The translations under genes were made by a program, and so were the position numbers. A model generated the notes under the pieces. The model worked only from the letters and a program-made list of their open reading frames with translations. It made no database searches and had not been told where the DNA came from. Positions 12,622 to 24,148 of a DNA stretch of 64,000 bases are shown piece after piece; position 1 is the stretch's first letter, and the number at the start of each line of letters is the position of its first letter. Source of the DNA: Liolophura sinensis (taxonomy: Eukaryota; Mollusca; Polyplacophora; Chitonida; Chitonidae); the NCBI RefSeq assembly GCF_032854445.1, contig NW_027017970.1, forward strand, positions 62,001-126,000, given 5' to 3'.

Positions 12622-14268
12622 TGACTATAAGTTTTGAGCCCTTTGGTAGGCCAGAAGACGATAAATCTTTGGGCCAAGCCCATTTAACTCACCCAGCAAT
12701 TGCCTTACTTCTAAGTGCAAGACAATCTCAATGTCTTTATCTACGTGTAGAAAAACCACACCATTTGTACGTGAAAAACACAAGGTACTTGATACAGTCT
12801 GCTGTAAAAAGTACAACTGAACACTGACCCACTTCAGTAAGGTGCAAAAAGATGCGGAATTGAGCCAGGCATCGGCAGCTGTTGAAAAATTGCAAATTTC
12901 CCTGGTTTCCATGGAGTAAGAGACGTTGCTGGGCACGTGATTATGACATCAATGATCATTCAATTGTCACTACAGCCAAAAGTATTGGTCAGAGAGCAAC
13001 GCGGTTTGCACCATTCGATTTGTCGTCACAAAATACGTCGGATTAGTCTCTTACCAGTTGCAGTGGAACAGTTTTTCCACTTTCACATTTTTGCCTGGTT
13101 TTTTTTTTTATTGAAGCCGGCTACACTGTACTCTGTACAATCGCGACTGGTCATTACTATATTCAACTTTTGACTATAAGTTATGTGCCCTTCGGTAGCC
13201 CAGAAGACCTCAAATCTTTGGGCCAAGCCCATTTAACTCACCCAGCAATTGTCTTACTTCTAAGTCCAAGACAATCTCAATGTCTTTATCTACGTGTAGA
13301 AAAACCACACCATTTGTACGTGAAAAACACAAGGTACTTAATACAGTCTGCTGTAAAAAGTACAACTGAACACTGACCCACTTCAGTAAGGTGCAAAAAG
13401 ATGCGGAATTGAGCCAGGCATCGGCAGCTGTTGAAAAATTGCAAATTTCCCTGGTTTCCATGGAGTAAGAGACGTTGCTGGGCACGTGATTATGACATCA
13501 ATGATCATTCAATTGTCACTACAGCCAAAAGTATTGGTCGGAGAGCAACGCGGTTTGCACCATTCGATTTCTCGTCACAAAATACGTCGGATTAGCCTTT
13601 TACCAGCAGCACTGGAACAGTTTTTCCACTTTTGCATTTTTGCCTGGGTGTTTTGTTAATTGAAATCGGCTACACTGTACTCTGTACAATCGCGACTGGT
13701 CATTACTATATTCAACTTTTGACTATAAGTTATGTGCCCTTCGGTAGCCCAGAAGACGACAAATCTTTGGGCTAAGCCCATTTAACTCACCCAGCAATTG
13801 TCTTACTTCTAAGTCCAAGGCAATCTCAATGTCTTTATCTACGTGTAGAAAAACCAGACCATTTGTACATAAAAAAAACAAAGGTACTTGATACAGTCTG
13901 CTGTAAAAAGTTCAACTGAACACAGACCCACATGAATAAGGTGCCAAAAAATGCGGAATTGGGCCAGGCATCGGCAGCTGTTAAAAAATTGCAAATATCC
14001 CTGGTTTCCATGGAGTAAGAGCCGTTGCTGGGCACGTGATTATGACATAAATGATCATTCAATTGTCTCTACAGCCAAAAGTATTGGTCGGAGAGCAACG
14101 CGGTTTGCACCATTCGATTTCTCGCCACAAAATACGTCGGATTAGCCTCTTACTAGTAGCACTGGAACAGTTTTCTACTTTTGCATTTTTACCTGGTCTT
14201 TTTGTTAATTGAAATCGGTTACACTGTACTCTGTACAATAGCGACTGGTTATTACTATATTCAACTTT
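12622..14268 (+). repeat. Domain A block, copy 4 (partner of the four-unit duplication)
   Basis: Units at 12622 (gagccctttggtagg, T11 at 13099-13109), 13171 and 13720 copy 10425-11840, including the inserted A near 13879. The match ends near 14045, where gacataaatg and gtctct replace gacatcaatg and gtcgct. The 13720 unit then ends with cagttttctac, one base shorter, so its net length is 549 bp. That tail also occurs at about 28993, 33385 and 38876, so the domain A/B boundary falls inside this hybrid unit. Confidence 0.85.
13099..13109 (+). repeat. T11 mononucleotide tract
   Basis: Fourth and last T11 tract of the window; it lies 2197 bp from the third, matching the block offset exactly. Confidence 0.95.
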
Positions 14269-15915
14269 TGACTATAAGTTATGTGCCCTTCGGTAGGCCA
14301 GAAGACGACAAATCTTTGGGCTAAGCCCATTTAACTCACCCAGCAATTGCCTTACTTCTAAGTGCAAGACAATCTCAATGTCTTTATTTACGTGTAGAAA
14401 AACCACACCATTTGTACATGAAAAACACAAGGTACTTGATACAGTCTGCTGTAAAAAGTACAACTGAACACTGACCCACTTCAGTAAGGTGCCAAAAGAT
14501 GCGGAATTGAGCCAGGCATCGGCAGCTGTTAAAAAATTGCAAATTTCCCTGGTTTCCATGCAGTAAGAGACGTTGCTACGCACATGATTATGACATAAAT
14601 GATCATTTAAATGTCGCTACAGCCAAAAGTATTGGTCGGAGAGCAACGCGGTTTGCACCATTCGATTTCTCGTCACAAAATACGTCGGATTAGCCTCTTA
14701 TCAGCAGCACTGGAATATTTTTTCCACTTTTGCATTTTTGCCTGGTCTTTTTGTTAATTGAAATCGGCTACACTGTACTCTGTACAATCGCGACTGGTCA
14801 TTACTATATTCAACTTTTGACTATAAGTTATGTGCCCTTCGGTAGCCCAGAAGACCTGAAATCTTTGGGCCAAGCCCATTTAACTCACCCAGCAATTGTC
14901 TTATTTCTAAGTCCAAGACAATCTCAATGTCTTTATCAACGTGTAGAAAAACCACACCATTTGTACATGAAAAACACAAGGTACTTGATACAGTCTGCTG
15001 TAAAAAGTACAACTAAACACTGACCCACATTTATAAGGTGCCAAAAGATGCGGAATTGGGCCAGGCATCGGCAGTTGTTAGAAAATTGCAAATTTTCCTG
15101 GTTTCCATGGAGTAAGAGCCGTTGATTCGCACGTGATTATGAAATAAATGATCAATCAATTGTCGCTACAGCCAAAAGTATTGGTCGGAGAGGAACGCGG
15201 ATTGCACCATTCGATTTCTCGTCACAAATTACGTCGGATTAGCCTCTTACTAGTGGCACTGGAACAGTTTTTCCACTTTTGCATTTTTACCTGGTCTTTT
15301 TGTTAATTGAAATCGGCTACACTGTACTCTGTACAATCGCGACTGGTCATTACTATATTCAACTTTTGACTATAAGCTATGTGCCCTTCGGTAGCCCAGA
15401 AGACGTCAAATCTTTGGGCTAAGCCCATTTAACTCACCCAGCAATTGTCTTACTTCTAAGTCCAAGACAATCTCAATGTCTTTATCTACGTATAGAAAAA
15501 CCAGACCATTTGTACATAAAAAACACAAGGTACTTGATACAGTCTGCTGTAAAAAGTACAACTAAACACTGACCCACATTTATAAGGTGCCAAAAGATGC
15601 GGAATTGGGCCAGGCATCGGCAGTTGTTAAAAAGTTGCAAATTTTCCTGGTTTTCATGGAGTAAGAGCCGTTGATTCGCACGTGATTATGAAATAAATGA
15701 TCAATTAATTGTCGCTACAGCCAAAAGTATTGGTCGGAGAGCAACGCGGATTGCACCATTCGATTTCTCGTCACAAATTACGTCGGATTAGCCTCTTACT
15801 AGTGGCACTGGAACAGTTTTTCCACTTTTGCATTTTTACCTGGTCTTTTTGTTAATTGAAATCGGCTACACTGTACTCTGTACAATCGCGACTGGTCATT
15901 ACTATATTCAACTTT

Positions 15916-16464
15916 TGACTATAAGTTATGTGCCCTTCGGTAGCCCAGAAGACGTCAAATCTTTGGGCTAAGCCCATTTAACTCACCCAGCAATTGTCTT
16001 ACTTCTAAGTCCAAGACAATCTCAATGTCTTTATCTACGTGTAGAAAAACCACACCATTTGTACATAAAAAAAACAAGGTACTTTATACAGTCTGCTGTA
16101 AAAAGTTCAACTGACCACAGACCCACATGAATAAGGTGCCTAAAGATGCGGAATTGGGCCAGGCATCGGCAGCTGTTAAAAAATTGCAAATATCCCTGGT
16201 TTCCATGGAGTAAGAGCCGTTGCTGGGCACGTGATTATGACATCAATGATCATTCAATTGTCGCTACAGCCAAAAGTATTGGTCGGAGAGGAACGCGGTT
16301 TGCACCATTCGATTTCTCGTCACAAAATACGTCGGATTAGCCTCTTACCAGCAGCACTGGAACAGTTTTTCCACTTTTGCATTTTTGCCTGGGTGTTTTG
16401 TTAATTGAAATCGGCTACACTGTACTCTGTACAATCGCGACTGGTCATTACTATATTCAACTTT
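15916..16464 (+). repeat. 'R' marker unit, first of eight in domain B
   Basis: R units combine acataaaaaaaac, actttatacag, aagttcaactgacc, acagacccacatgaata, tgcctaaag, gctgggcacgtg, gacatcaatg and gaggaacgcgg. They start at 15916, 18111, 22501, 26346, 27445, 31289, 35681 and 40622. R-like units with gagcaacgcgg are at 47211, 52152 and 60386; precursors with gaacacagaccc are at 7680, 11523 and 13720. Spacing from first to last R unit, in units: 4, 8, 7, 2, 7, 8, 9. Each is followed by an L-type (gacctgaaat) unit, so R-L pairs are a natural phase marker for the array. Confidence 0.86.
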
Positions 16465-17012
16465 TGACTATAAGTTATGTGCCCTTCGGTAGCCCAGAAG
16501 ACCTGAAATCTTTGGGCTAAGCCCATTTAACTCACCCAGCAATTGTCTTACTTCTAAGTCCAAGACAATCTCAATGTCTTTATCTACGTGTAGAAAAACC
16601 ACACCATTTGTACATAAAAAACACAAGGTACTTGATACAGTCTGCTGTAAAAAGTACAACTGAACACTGACCCACATTTATAAGGTGCCAAAAGATGCGG
16701 AATTGGGCCAGGCATCGACAACTGTTAAAAAATTGCAAATATCCCTGGTTTCCATGGAGTAAGAGCCGTTACTGGGCACGTGATTATGACATAAATGATC
16801 ATTGAATTGTCTCTGCAGCCAAAAGAATTGTTCAGAGAGCAACGCGGTTTGCACCATTCGATTTCTCGCCACAAAATACGTCGGATTAGCCTCTTACTAG
16901 TAGCACTGGAACAGTTTTTCCACTTTTGCATTTTTACCTGGTCTTTTTGTTAATTGAAATCGGCTACACTGTACTCTGACAATCGCGACTGGTCATTACT
17001 ATATTCAACTTT

Positions 17013-17561
17013 TGACTATAAGTTATGTGCCCTTCGGTAGCCCAGAAGACGACAAATTTTTGGGCCAAGCCCATTTAACTCACCCAGCAATTGCCTTACT
17101 TCTAAGTGCAAGAAAATCTCAATGTCTTTATTTACGTGTAGAAAAACCACACCATTTGTACATGAAAAACACAAGGTACTTGATACAGTCTGCTGTAAAA
17201 AGTACAACTGAACACTGACCCACTTCAGTAAGGTGCCAAAAGATGCGGAATTGATCCAGGCATCGGCAGCTGTTTAAAAATTGCAAATTTTCCTGGTTTC
17301 CATGGAGTAAGAGCCGTTGCTACGCACGTGATTATGACATAAATGATCATTCAATTGTCGCTACAGCCAAAAATATTGGTCGGAAAGCAACGGGGATTGC
17401 ACCATTCAAATTCTCGTCACAAAATACGTCGGATTAGCCTCTTACTAGTAGCACTGGAACAGTTTTTCCACTTTTACATTTTTGCCTGGTGTTTTTGTTA
17501 ATTGAAGCCGGCTACACTGTACTCTGTACAATCGCGACTGGTCATTACTATATTCAACTTT
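17013..17561 (+). repeat. 'K' marker unit, copy 1
   Basis: A distinctive unit type: aattgatccagg, ccaaaaatattgg, ggaaagcaacgggg and accattcaaattc, followed by a ttacatttttgcc and ggtgtttttgttaattgaagccgg junction. It also has gacaaatttttggg and aagaaaatctc, shared only with copy 2 at 20307. The preceding unit (16465) is one base short because ctctgtacaatc is ctctgacaatc near 16978. Confidence 0.88.
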
Positions 17562-20306
17562 TGACTATAAGTTATGTGCCCTTCGGTAGCCCAGAAGACC
17601 TGAATTCTTTGGGCCAAGCCCATTTAACTCACCCAGCAATTGTGTTACTTCTAAGTCCAAGACAATCTCAATGTCTTTATTTACGTGTAGAAAAACCACA
17701 CCATTTGTACATAATAAACACAAGGTACTTCATACAGTCTGCTGTAAAAAGTACAACTGAACACTGACCCACATTTATAAGGTGCCAAAAGATGCGGAAT
17801 TGGGCCAGGCATCGGCAGTTGTTAGAAAATTGCAAATTTTCCTGGTTTCCATGGAGTAAGAGCCGTTGATTCGCACGTGATTATGAAATAAATGATCAAT
17901 CAATTGTCGCTACAGCCAAAAGTATTGGTTGGAGAGGAACGCGGATTGCACCATTCGATTTCTCGTCACAAATTACGTCGGATTAGCCTCTTACTAGTGG
18001 CACTGGAACAGTTTTTCCACTTTTGCATTTTTACCTGGTCTTTTTGTTAATTGAAATCGGCTACACTGTACTCTGTACAATCGCGACTGGTCATTACTAT
18101 ATTCAACTTTTGACTATAAGTTATGTGCCCTTCGGTAGCCCAGAAGACGTCAAATCTTTGGGCTAAGCCCATTTAACTCACCCAGCAATTGTCTTACTTC
18201 TAAGTCCAAGACAATCTCAATGTCTTTATCTACGTGTAGAAAAACCACACCATTTGTACATAAAAAAAACAAGGTACTTTATACAGTCTGCTGTAAAAAG
18301 TTCAACTGACCACAGACCCACATGAATAACGTGCCTAAAGATGCGGAATTGGGCCAGGCATCGGCAGCTGTTAAAAAATTGCAAATATCCCTGGTTTCCA
18401 TGGAGTAAGAGCCGTTGCTGGGCACGTGATTATGACATCAATGATCATTCAATTGTCGCTACAGCCAAAAGTATTGGTCGGAGAGGAACGCGGTTTGCAC
18501 CATTCGATTTCTCGTCACAAAATACGTCGGATTAGCCTCTTACCAGCAGCACTGGAACAGTTTTTCCACTTTTGCATTTTTGCCTGGGTGTTTTGTTAAT
18601 TGAAATCGGCTACACTGTACTCTGTACAATCGCGACTGGTCATTACTATATTCAACTTTTGACTATAAGTTATGTGCCCTTCGGTAGCCCAGAAGACCTG
18701 AAATCTTTGGGCCAAGCCCATTTAACTCACCCAGCAATTGTCTTATTTCTAAGTCCAAGACAATCTCAATGTCTTTATCTACGTGTAGAAAAACCACACC
18801 ATTTGTACATGAAAAACACAAGGTACTTGATACAGTCTGCTGTAAAAAGTACAACTGAACACTGACCCACTTCAGTAAGGTGCCAAAAGATGCGGAATTG
18901 GGCCAGGCATCGGCAGCTGTTAAAAAATTGCAAATTTTCCTGGTTTCCATGGAGTAAGAGCCGTTGCTACGCAAATGATTATGACATAAATGATCATTCA
19001 ATTGTCGCTACAGCCAAAAGTATTGGTCGGAGAGCAACGCGGTTTGCACCATTCGATTTCTCGTCACAAAATACGTCGGATTAGCCTCTTATCAGCAGCA
19101 CTGGAACATTTTTTCCACTTTTGCATTTTTGCCTGGTCTTTTTGTTAAATGAAATCGGCTACACTGTACTCTGTACAATCGCGACTGGTCATTACTATAT
19201 TCAACTTTTGACTATAAGTTATGTGCCCTTCGGTAGCCCAGAAGACGTCAAATCTTTGGGCTAAGCCCATTTAACTCACCCAGCAATTGTGTTACTTCTA
19301 AGTCTAAGACAATCTCAATGTCTTTATCTACGTGTAGAAAAACCAGACCATTTGTACATAAAAAACACAAGGTACTTGATACAGTCTGCTGTATAAAGTA
19401 CAACTGAACACTGACCCACATTTATAAGGTGCCAAAAGATGCGGAATTGGGCCAGGCATCGGCAGCTGTTAAAAAATTGCAAATTTTCCTGGTTTCCATG
19501 GAGTAAGAGCCGTTACTGGGCACATGATTATGACATAAATGATCATTGAATTGTCTCTACAGCCAAAAGTATTGGTCAGAGAGCAACGCGGTTTGCACCA
19601 TTCGATTTCTCGTCACAAAATACGTCGGATTAGCCTCTTACCAGCAGCACTGGAACAGTTTTTCCACTTTTGCATTTTTACCTGGTCTTTTTGTTAATTG
19701 AAATCGGCTACACTGTACTCTGTACAATCGCGACTGGTCATTACTATATTCAACTTTTGACTATAAGCTATGTGCCCTTCGGTAGCCCAGAAGACGTCAA
19801 ATCTTTGGGCTAAGCCAATTTAACTCACCCAGCAATTGTCTTACTTCTAAGTCCAAGACAATCTCAATGTCTTTATCTACGTGTAGAAAAACCACACCAT
19901 TTGTACATGAAAAACACAAGGTACTTGATACAGTCTGCTGTAAAAAGTACAACTGAACACTGACCCACTTCAGTAAGGTGCCAAAAGATGCGGAATTGAG
20001 CCAGGCATCGGCAGCTGTTAAAAAATTGCAAATATCCCTGGTTTCCATGCAGTAAGAGACGTTGCTACGCACATGATTATGACATAAATGATCATTCAAT
20101 TGTCGCTACAGCCAAAAGTATTGGTCGGAGAGCAACGCGGTTTGCACCATTCGATTTCTCGTCACAAAATACGTCGGATTAGCCTCTTATCAGCAGCACT
20201 GGAACATTTTTTCCACTTTTGCATTTTTGCCTGGTCTTTTTGTTAATTGAAATCGGCTACACTGTACTCTGTACAATCGCGACTGGTCATTACTATATTC
20301 AACTTT

Positions 20307-20855
20307 TGACTATAAGTTATGTGCCCTTCGGTAGCCCAGAAGACGACAAATTTTTGGGCCAAGCCCATTTAACTCACCCAGCAATTGCCTTACTTCTAAG
20401 TGCAAGAAAATCTCAATGTCTTTATTTACGTGTAGAAAAACCACACCATTTGTACATGAAAAACACAAGGTACTTGATACAGTCTGCTGTAAAAAGTACA
20501 ACTGAACACTGACCCACTTCAGTAAGGTGCCAAAAGATGCGGAATTGATCCAGGCATCGGCAGCTGTTGAAAAATTGCAAATTTTCCTGGTTTCCATGGA
20601 GTAAGAGCCGTTGCTACGCACGTGATTATGACATAAATGATCATTCAATTGTCGCTACAGCCAAAAATATTGGTCGGAAAGCAACGGGGATTGCACCATT
20701 CAAATTCTCGTCACAAAATACGTCGGATTAGCCTCTTACTAGTAGCACTGGAACAGTTTTTCCACTTTTACATTTTTGCCTGGTGTTTTTGTTAATTGAA
20801 GCCGGCTACACTGTACTCTGTACAATCGCGACTGGTCATTACTATATTCAACTTT
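20307..20855 (+). repeat. 'K' marker unit, copy 2
   Basis: Lies 3294 bp (exactly six units) after copy 1 and shares its private changes gacaaatttttggg and aagaaaatctc. It differs at cagctgttgaaaaatt, where copy 1 has cagctgtttaaaaatt. Confidence 0.88.
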
Positions 20856-22217
20856 TGACTATAAGTTATGTGCCCTTCGGTAGCCCAGAAGACCTGAAAT
20901 CTTTGGGCCAAGCCCATTTAACTCACCCAGCAATTGTGTTACTTCTAAGTCCAAGACAATCTCAATGTCTTTATTTACGTGTAGAAAAACCACACCATTT
21001 GTACATAATAAACACAAGGTACTTCATACAGTCTGCTGTAAAAAGTACAACTAAACACTGACCCACATTTATAAGGTGCCAAAAGATGCGGAATTGGGCC
21101 AGGCATCGGCAGTTGTTAAAAAATTGCAAATTTTCCTGGTTTCCATGGAGTAAGAGCCGTTGCTACGCACGTGATTATGACATCAATGATCATTCAATTG
21201 TCGCTACAGCCAAAACTTTTGGTCGAAGAGCAACGCGGTTTGCACCATTCGATTTCTCGTCACAAAATACGTCGGATTAGCCTCTTACTAGTAGCACTGG
21301 AACAGTTTTTCCACTTTTGCAGTTTTGCCTGGTCTTTTTGTTAATTGAAATCGGCTACACTGTACTCTGTACAATCGCGACTGGTCATTACTATATTCAA
21401 CTTTTGACTATAAGTTATGTGCCCTTCGGTAGCCCAGAAGACGTCAAATCTTTGGGCTAAGCCCATTTAACTCACCCAGCAATTGCCTTACTTCTAAGTG
21501 CAAGACAATCTCAATGTCTTTATCTACGTGTAGAAAAACCACACCATTTGTACGTGAAAAACACAAGGTACTTGATACAGTCTGCTGTAAAAAGTACAAC
21601 TGAACACTGACCCACTTCAGTAAGGTGCCAAAAGATGCGGAATTGAGCCAGGCATCGGCAGCTGTTAAAAAATTGCAAATATCCCTGGTTTCCATGGAGT
21701 AAGAGCCGTTGCTGGGCACGTGATTATGACATCAATGATCATTCAATTGTCTCTACAGCCAAAAGTATTGGTCGGAGAGCAACGCGGTTTGCACCATTCG
21801 ATTTCTCGTCACAAAATACGTCGGATTAGCCTCTTATCAGCAGCACTGGAACATTTTTTCCACTTTTGCATTTTTACCTGGTCTTTTTGTTAATTGAAAT
21901 CGGCTACACTGTACTCTGTACAATCGCGACTGGTCATTACTATATTCAACTTTTGACTATAAGTTATGTGCCCTTCGGTAGCCCAGAAGACCTGAAATCT
22001 TTGGGCCAAGCCCATTTAACTCACCCAGCAATTGTCTTATTTCTAAGTCCAAGACAATCTCAATGTCTTTATCAACGTGTAGAAAAACCACACCATTTGT
22101 ACATGAAAAACACAAGGTACTTGATACAGTCTGCTGTAAAAAGTACAACTAAACACTGACCCACTTCAGTAAGGTGCCAAAAGATGCGGAATTGGGCCAG
22201 GCATCGGCAGTTGTTAG

Positions 22218-23506
22218 AAATTGCAAATTTTCCTGGTTTCCATGGAGTAAGAGCCGTTGATTCGCACGTGATTATGAAATAAATGATCAATCAATTGTCG
22301 CTACAGCCAAAAGTATTGGTCGGAGAGCAACGCGGATTGCACCATTCGATTCTCGTCACAAAATTACGTCGGATTAGCCTCTTACTAGTGGCACTGGAAC
22401 ATTTTTTCCACTTTGCATTTTTACCTGGTCTTTTTGTTAATTGAAATCGGCTACACTGTACTCTGTACAATCGCGACTGGTCATTACTATTTTCAACTTT
22501 TGACTATAAGTTATGTGCCCTTCGGTAGCCCAGAAGACGTCAAATCTTTGGGCTAAGCCATTTAACTCACCCAGCAATTGTCTTACTTCTAAGTCAAGAC
22601 AATCTCAATGTCTTTATCTACGTGTAGAAAAACCACAACCATTTGTACATAAAAAAACAAGGTACTTTATACAGTCTGCTGTAAAAAGTTCAACTGACCA
22701 CAGACCCACATGAATAACGTGCCTAAAGATGCGGATTGGGCCAGGCATCGGCAGCTGTTAAAAAAATTGCAAATATCCCTGGTTTCCATGGAGTAAGAGC
22801 CGTTGCTGGGCACGTGATTATGACATCAATGATCATTCAATTGTCGCTACAGCCAAAAGTATTGGTCGGAGAGGAACGCGGTTTGCACCATTCGATTTCT
22901 CGTCACAAAATACGTCGGATTAGCCTCTTACCAGCAGCACTGGAACAGTTTTTTTCCACTTTTGCATTTTTGCCTGGGTGTTTTGTTAATTGAAATCGGC
23001 TACACTGTACTCTGTACAATCGCGACTGGTCATTACTATATTCAACTTTTGACTATAAGTTATGTGCCCTTCGGTAGCCCAGAAGACCTGAAATCTTTGG
23101 GCCAAGCCCATTTAACTCACCCAGCAATTGTCTTACTTCTAAGTCCAAGACAATCTCAATGTCTTTATCTACGTGTAGAAAAACCACACCATTTGTACAT
23201 GAAAAACACAAGGTACTTGATACAGTCTGCTGTAAAAAGTACAACTGAACACTGACCCCACTTCAGTAAGGTGCCAAAAAGATGCGGATTGGGCCAGGCA
23301 TCGCAGTTGTTAAAAAATTGCAAATTTTCCTGGTTTCCATGGAGTAAGAAGCCGTTGCTACGCAAATGATTATGACATAAAGATCATTCAATTGTCGCTA
23401 CAGCCAAAAGTATTGGTCGGAGAGCAACGCGGATTGCACCATTCGATTTCTTGCCACAAAATACGTCGGATTAGCCTCTTATTAGTAGCACTGGAACAGT
23501 TTTTTC
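22218..23506. other. Cluster of single-base homopolymer indels, probable consensus error
   Basis: Compared with its close copy at about 31004-32293, this stretch has about 18 one- or two-base indels. Losses: A 22218, T 22350, T 22412, C 22558, C 22595, A 22655, A 22735, A 23288, G 23303, T 23381. Gains: A 22360, A 22637, A 22762, TT 22950, C 23257, A 23278, A 23349, T 23503. I see no substitutions between the two copies in the same interval. Elsewhere in the window single-base indels occur about once per several units. All but a few are homopolymer changes, the usual error type of long-read consensus. Confidence 0.88.
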
Positions 23507-23599
23507 CACTTTTGCATTTTTACCTGGTCTTTTTGTTAATTGAAATCGGCTACACTGTACTCTGTACAATCGCGACTGGTCATTACTATATTCAACTTT

Positions 23600-24148
23600 T
23601 GACTATAAGTTATGTGCCCTTCGGTAGCCCAGAAGACGACAAATCTTTGGGCCAAGCCCATTTATCTCACCCAGCAATTGCCTTACTTCTAAGTGCAAGA
23701 CAATCTCAATGTCTTTATTTACGTGTAGAAAAACCACACCATTTGTACATGAAAAACACAAGGTACTTGATACAGTCTGCTGTAAAAAGTACAACTGAAC
23801 ACTGACCCACTTCAGTAAGGTGCCAAAAGATGCGGAATTGATCCAGGCATCGGCAGCTGTTGAAATATTGCAAATTTCCCTGGTTTCCATGGAGTAAGAG
23901 CCGTTGCTACGCACGTGATTATGACATAAATGATCATTCAATTGTCGCTACAGCCAAAAATATTGGTCGGAAAACAACGGGGATTGCACCATTCAAATTC
24001 TCGTCACAAAATACGTCGGATTAGCCACTTACTAGTTGCACTGGAACAGTTTTTCCACTTTTACATTTTTGCCTGGTGTTTTTGTTAATTGAAGCCGGCT
24101 ACACTGTACTCTGTACAATCGCGACTGGTCATTACTATATTCAACTTT
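23600..24148 (+). repeat. 'K' marker unit, copy 3
   Basis: Lies 3293 bp (six units) after copy 2. It keeps aattgatccagg, ccaaaaatattgg and the gggg word, but has ggaaaacaacgggg, gttgaaatattgc and ttatctcaccc as private changes. It is followed by the attgaagccgg junction, but the next unit is of a different type from that after copies 1, 2, 4 and 5. Confidence 0.86.

Larger units (their letters stand above)
1..14268 (+). repeat. Array domain A (26 units)
   Basis: Unit starts: 1, 550, 1099, 1648, 2197, 2746, 3295, 3837, 4386, 4935, 5484, 6033, 6582, 7131, 7680, 8229, 8778, 9327, 9876, 10425, 10974, 11523, 12073, 12622, 13171, 13720. Most units carry gtgcaaaaagatg, cagctgttgaaaaatt, gttgctgggcacgtg and, in many, gtcactacag. 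The gaaataaatgatcaat variant typical of domain B is absent. Blocks recur: a T11-containing block at 2197, 6582, 10425 and 12622, and a two-unit block (gac/tctaag/tacctacg unit followed by an agccccgaagacgtc unit) at 4935, 8229 and 9327. Nothing other than satellite is present. Confidence 0.9.
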
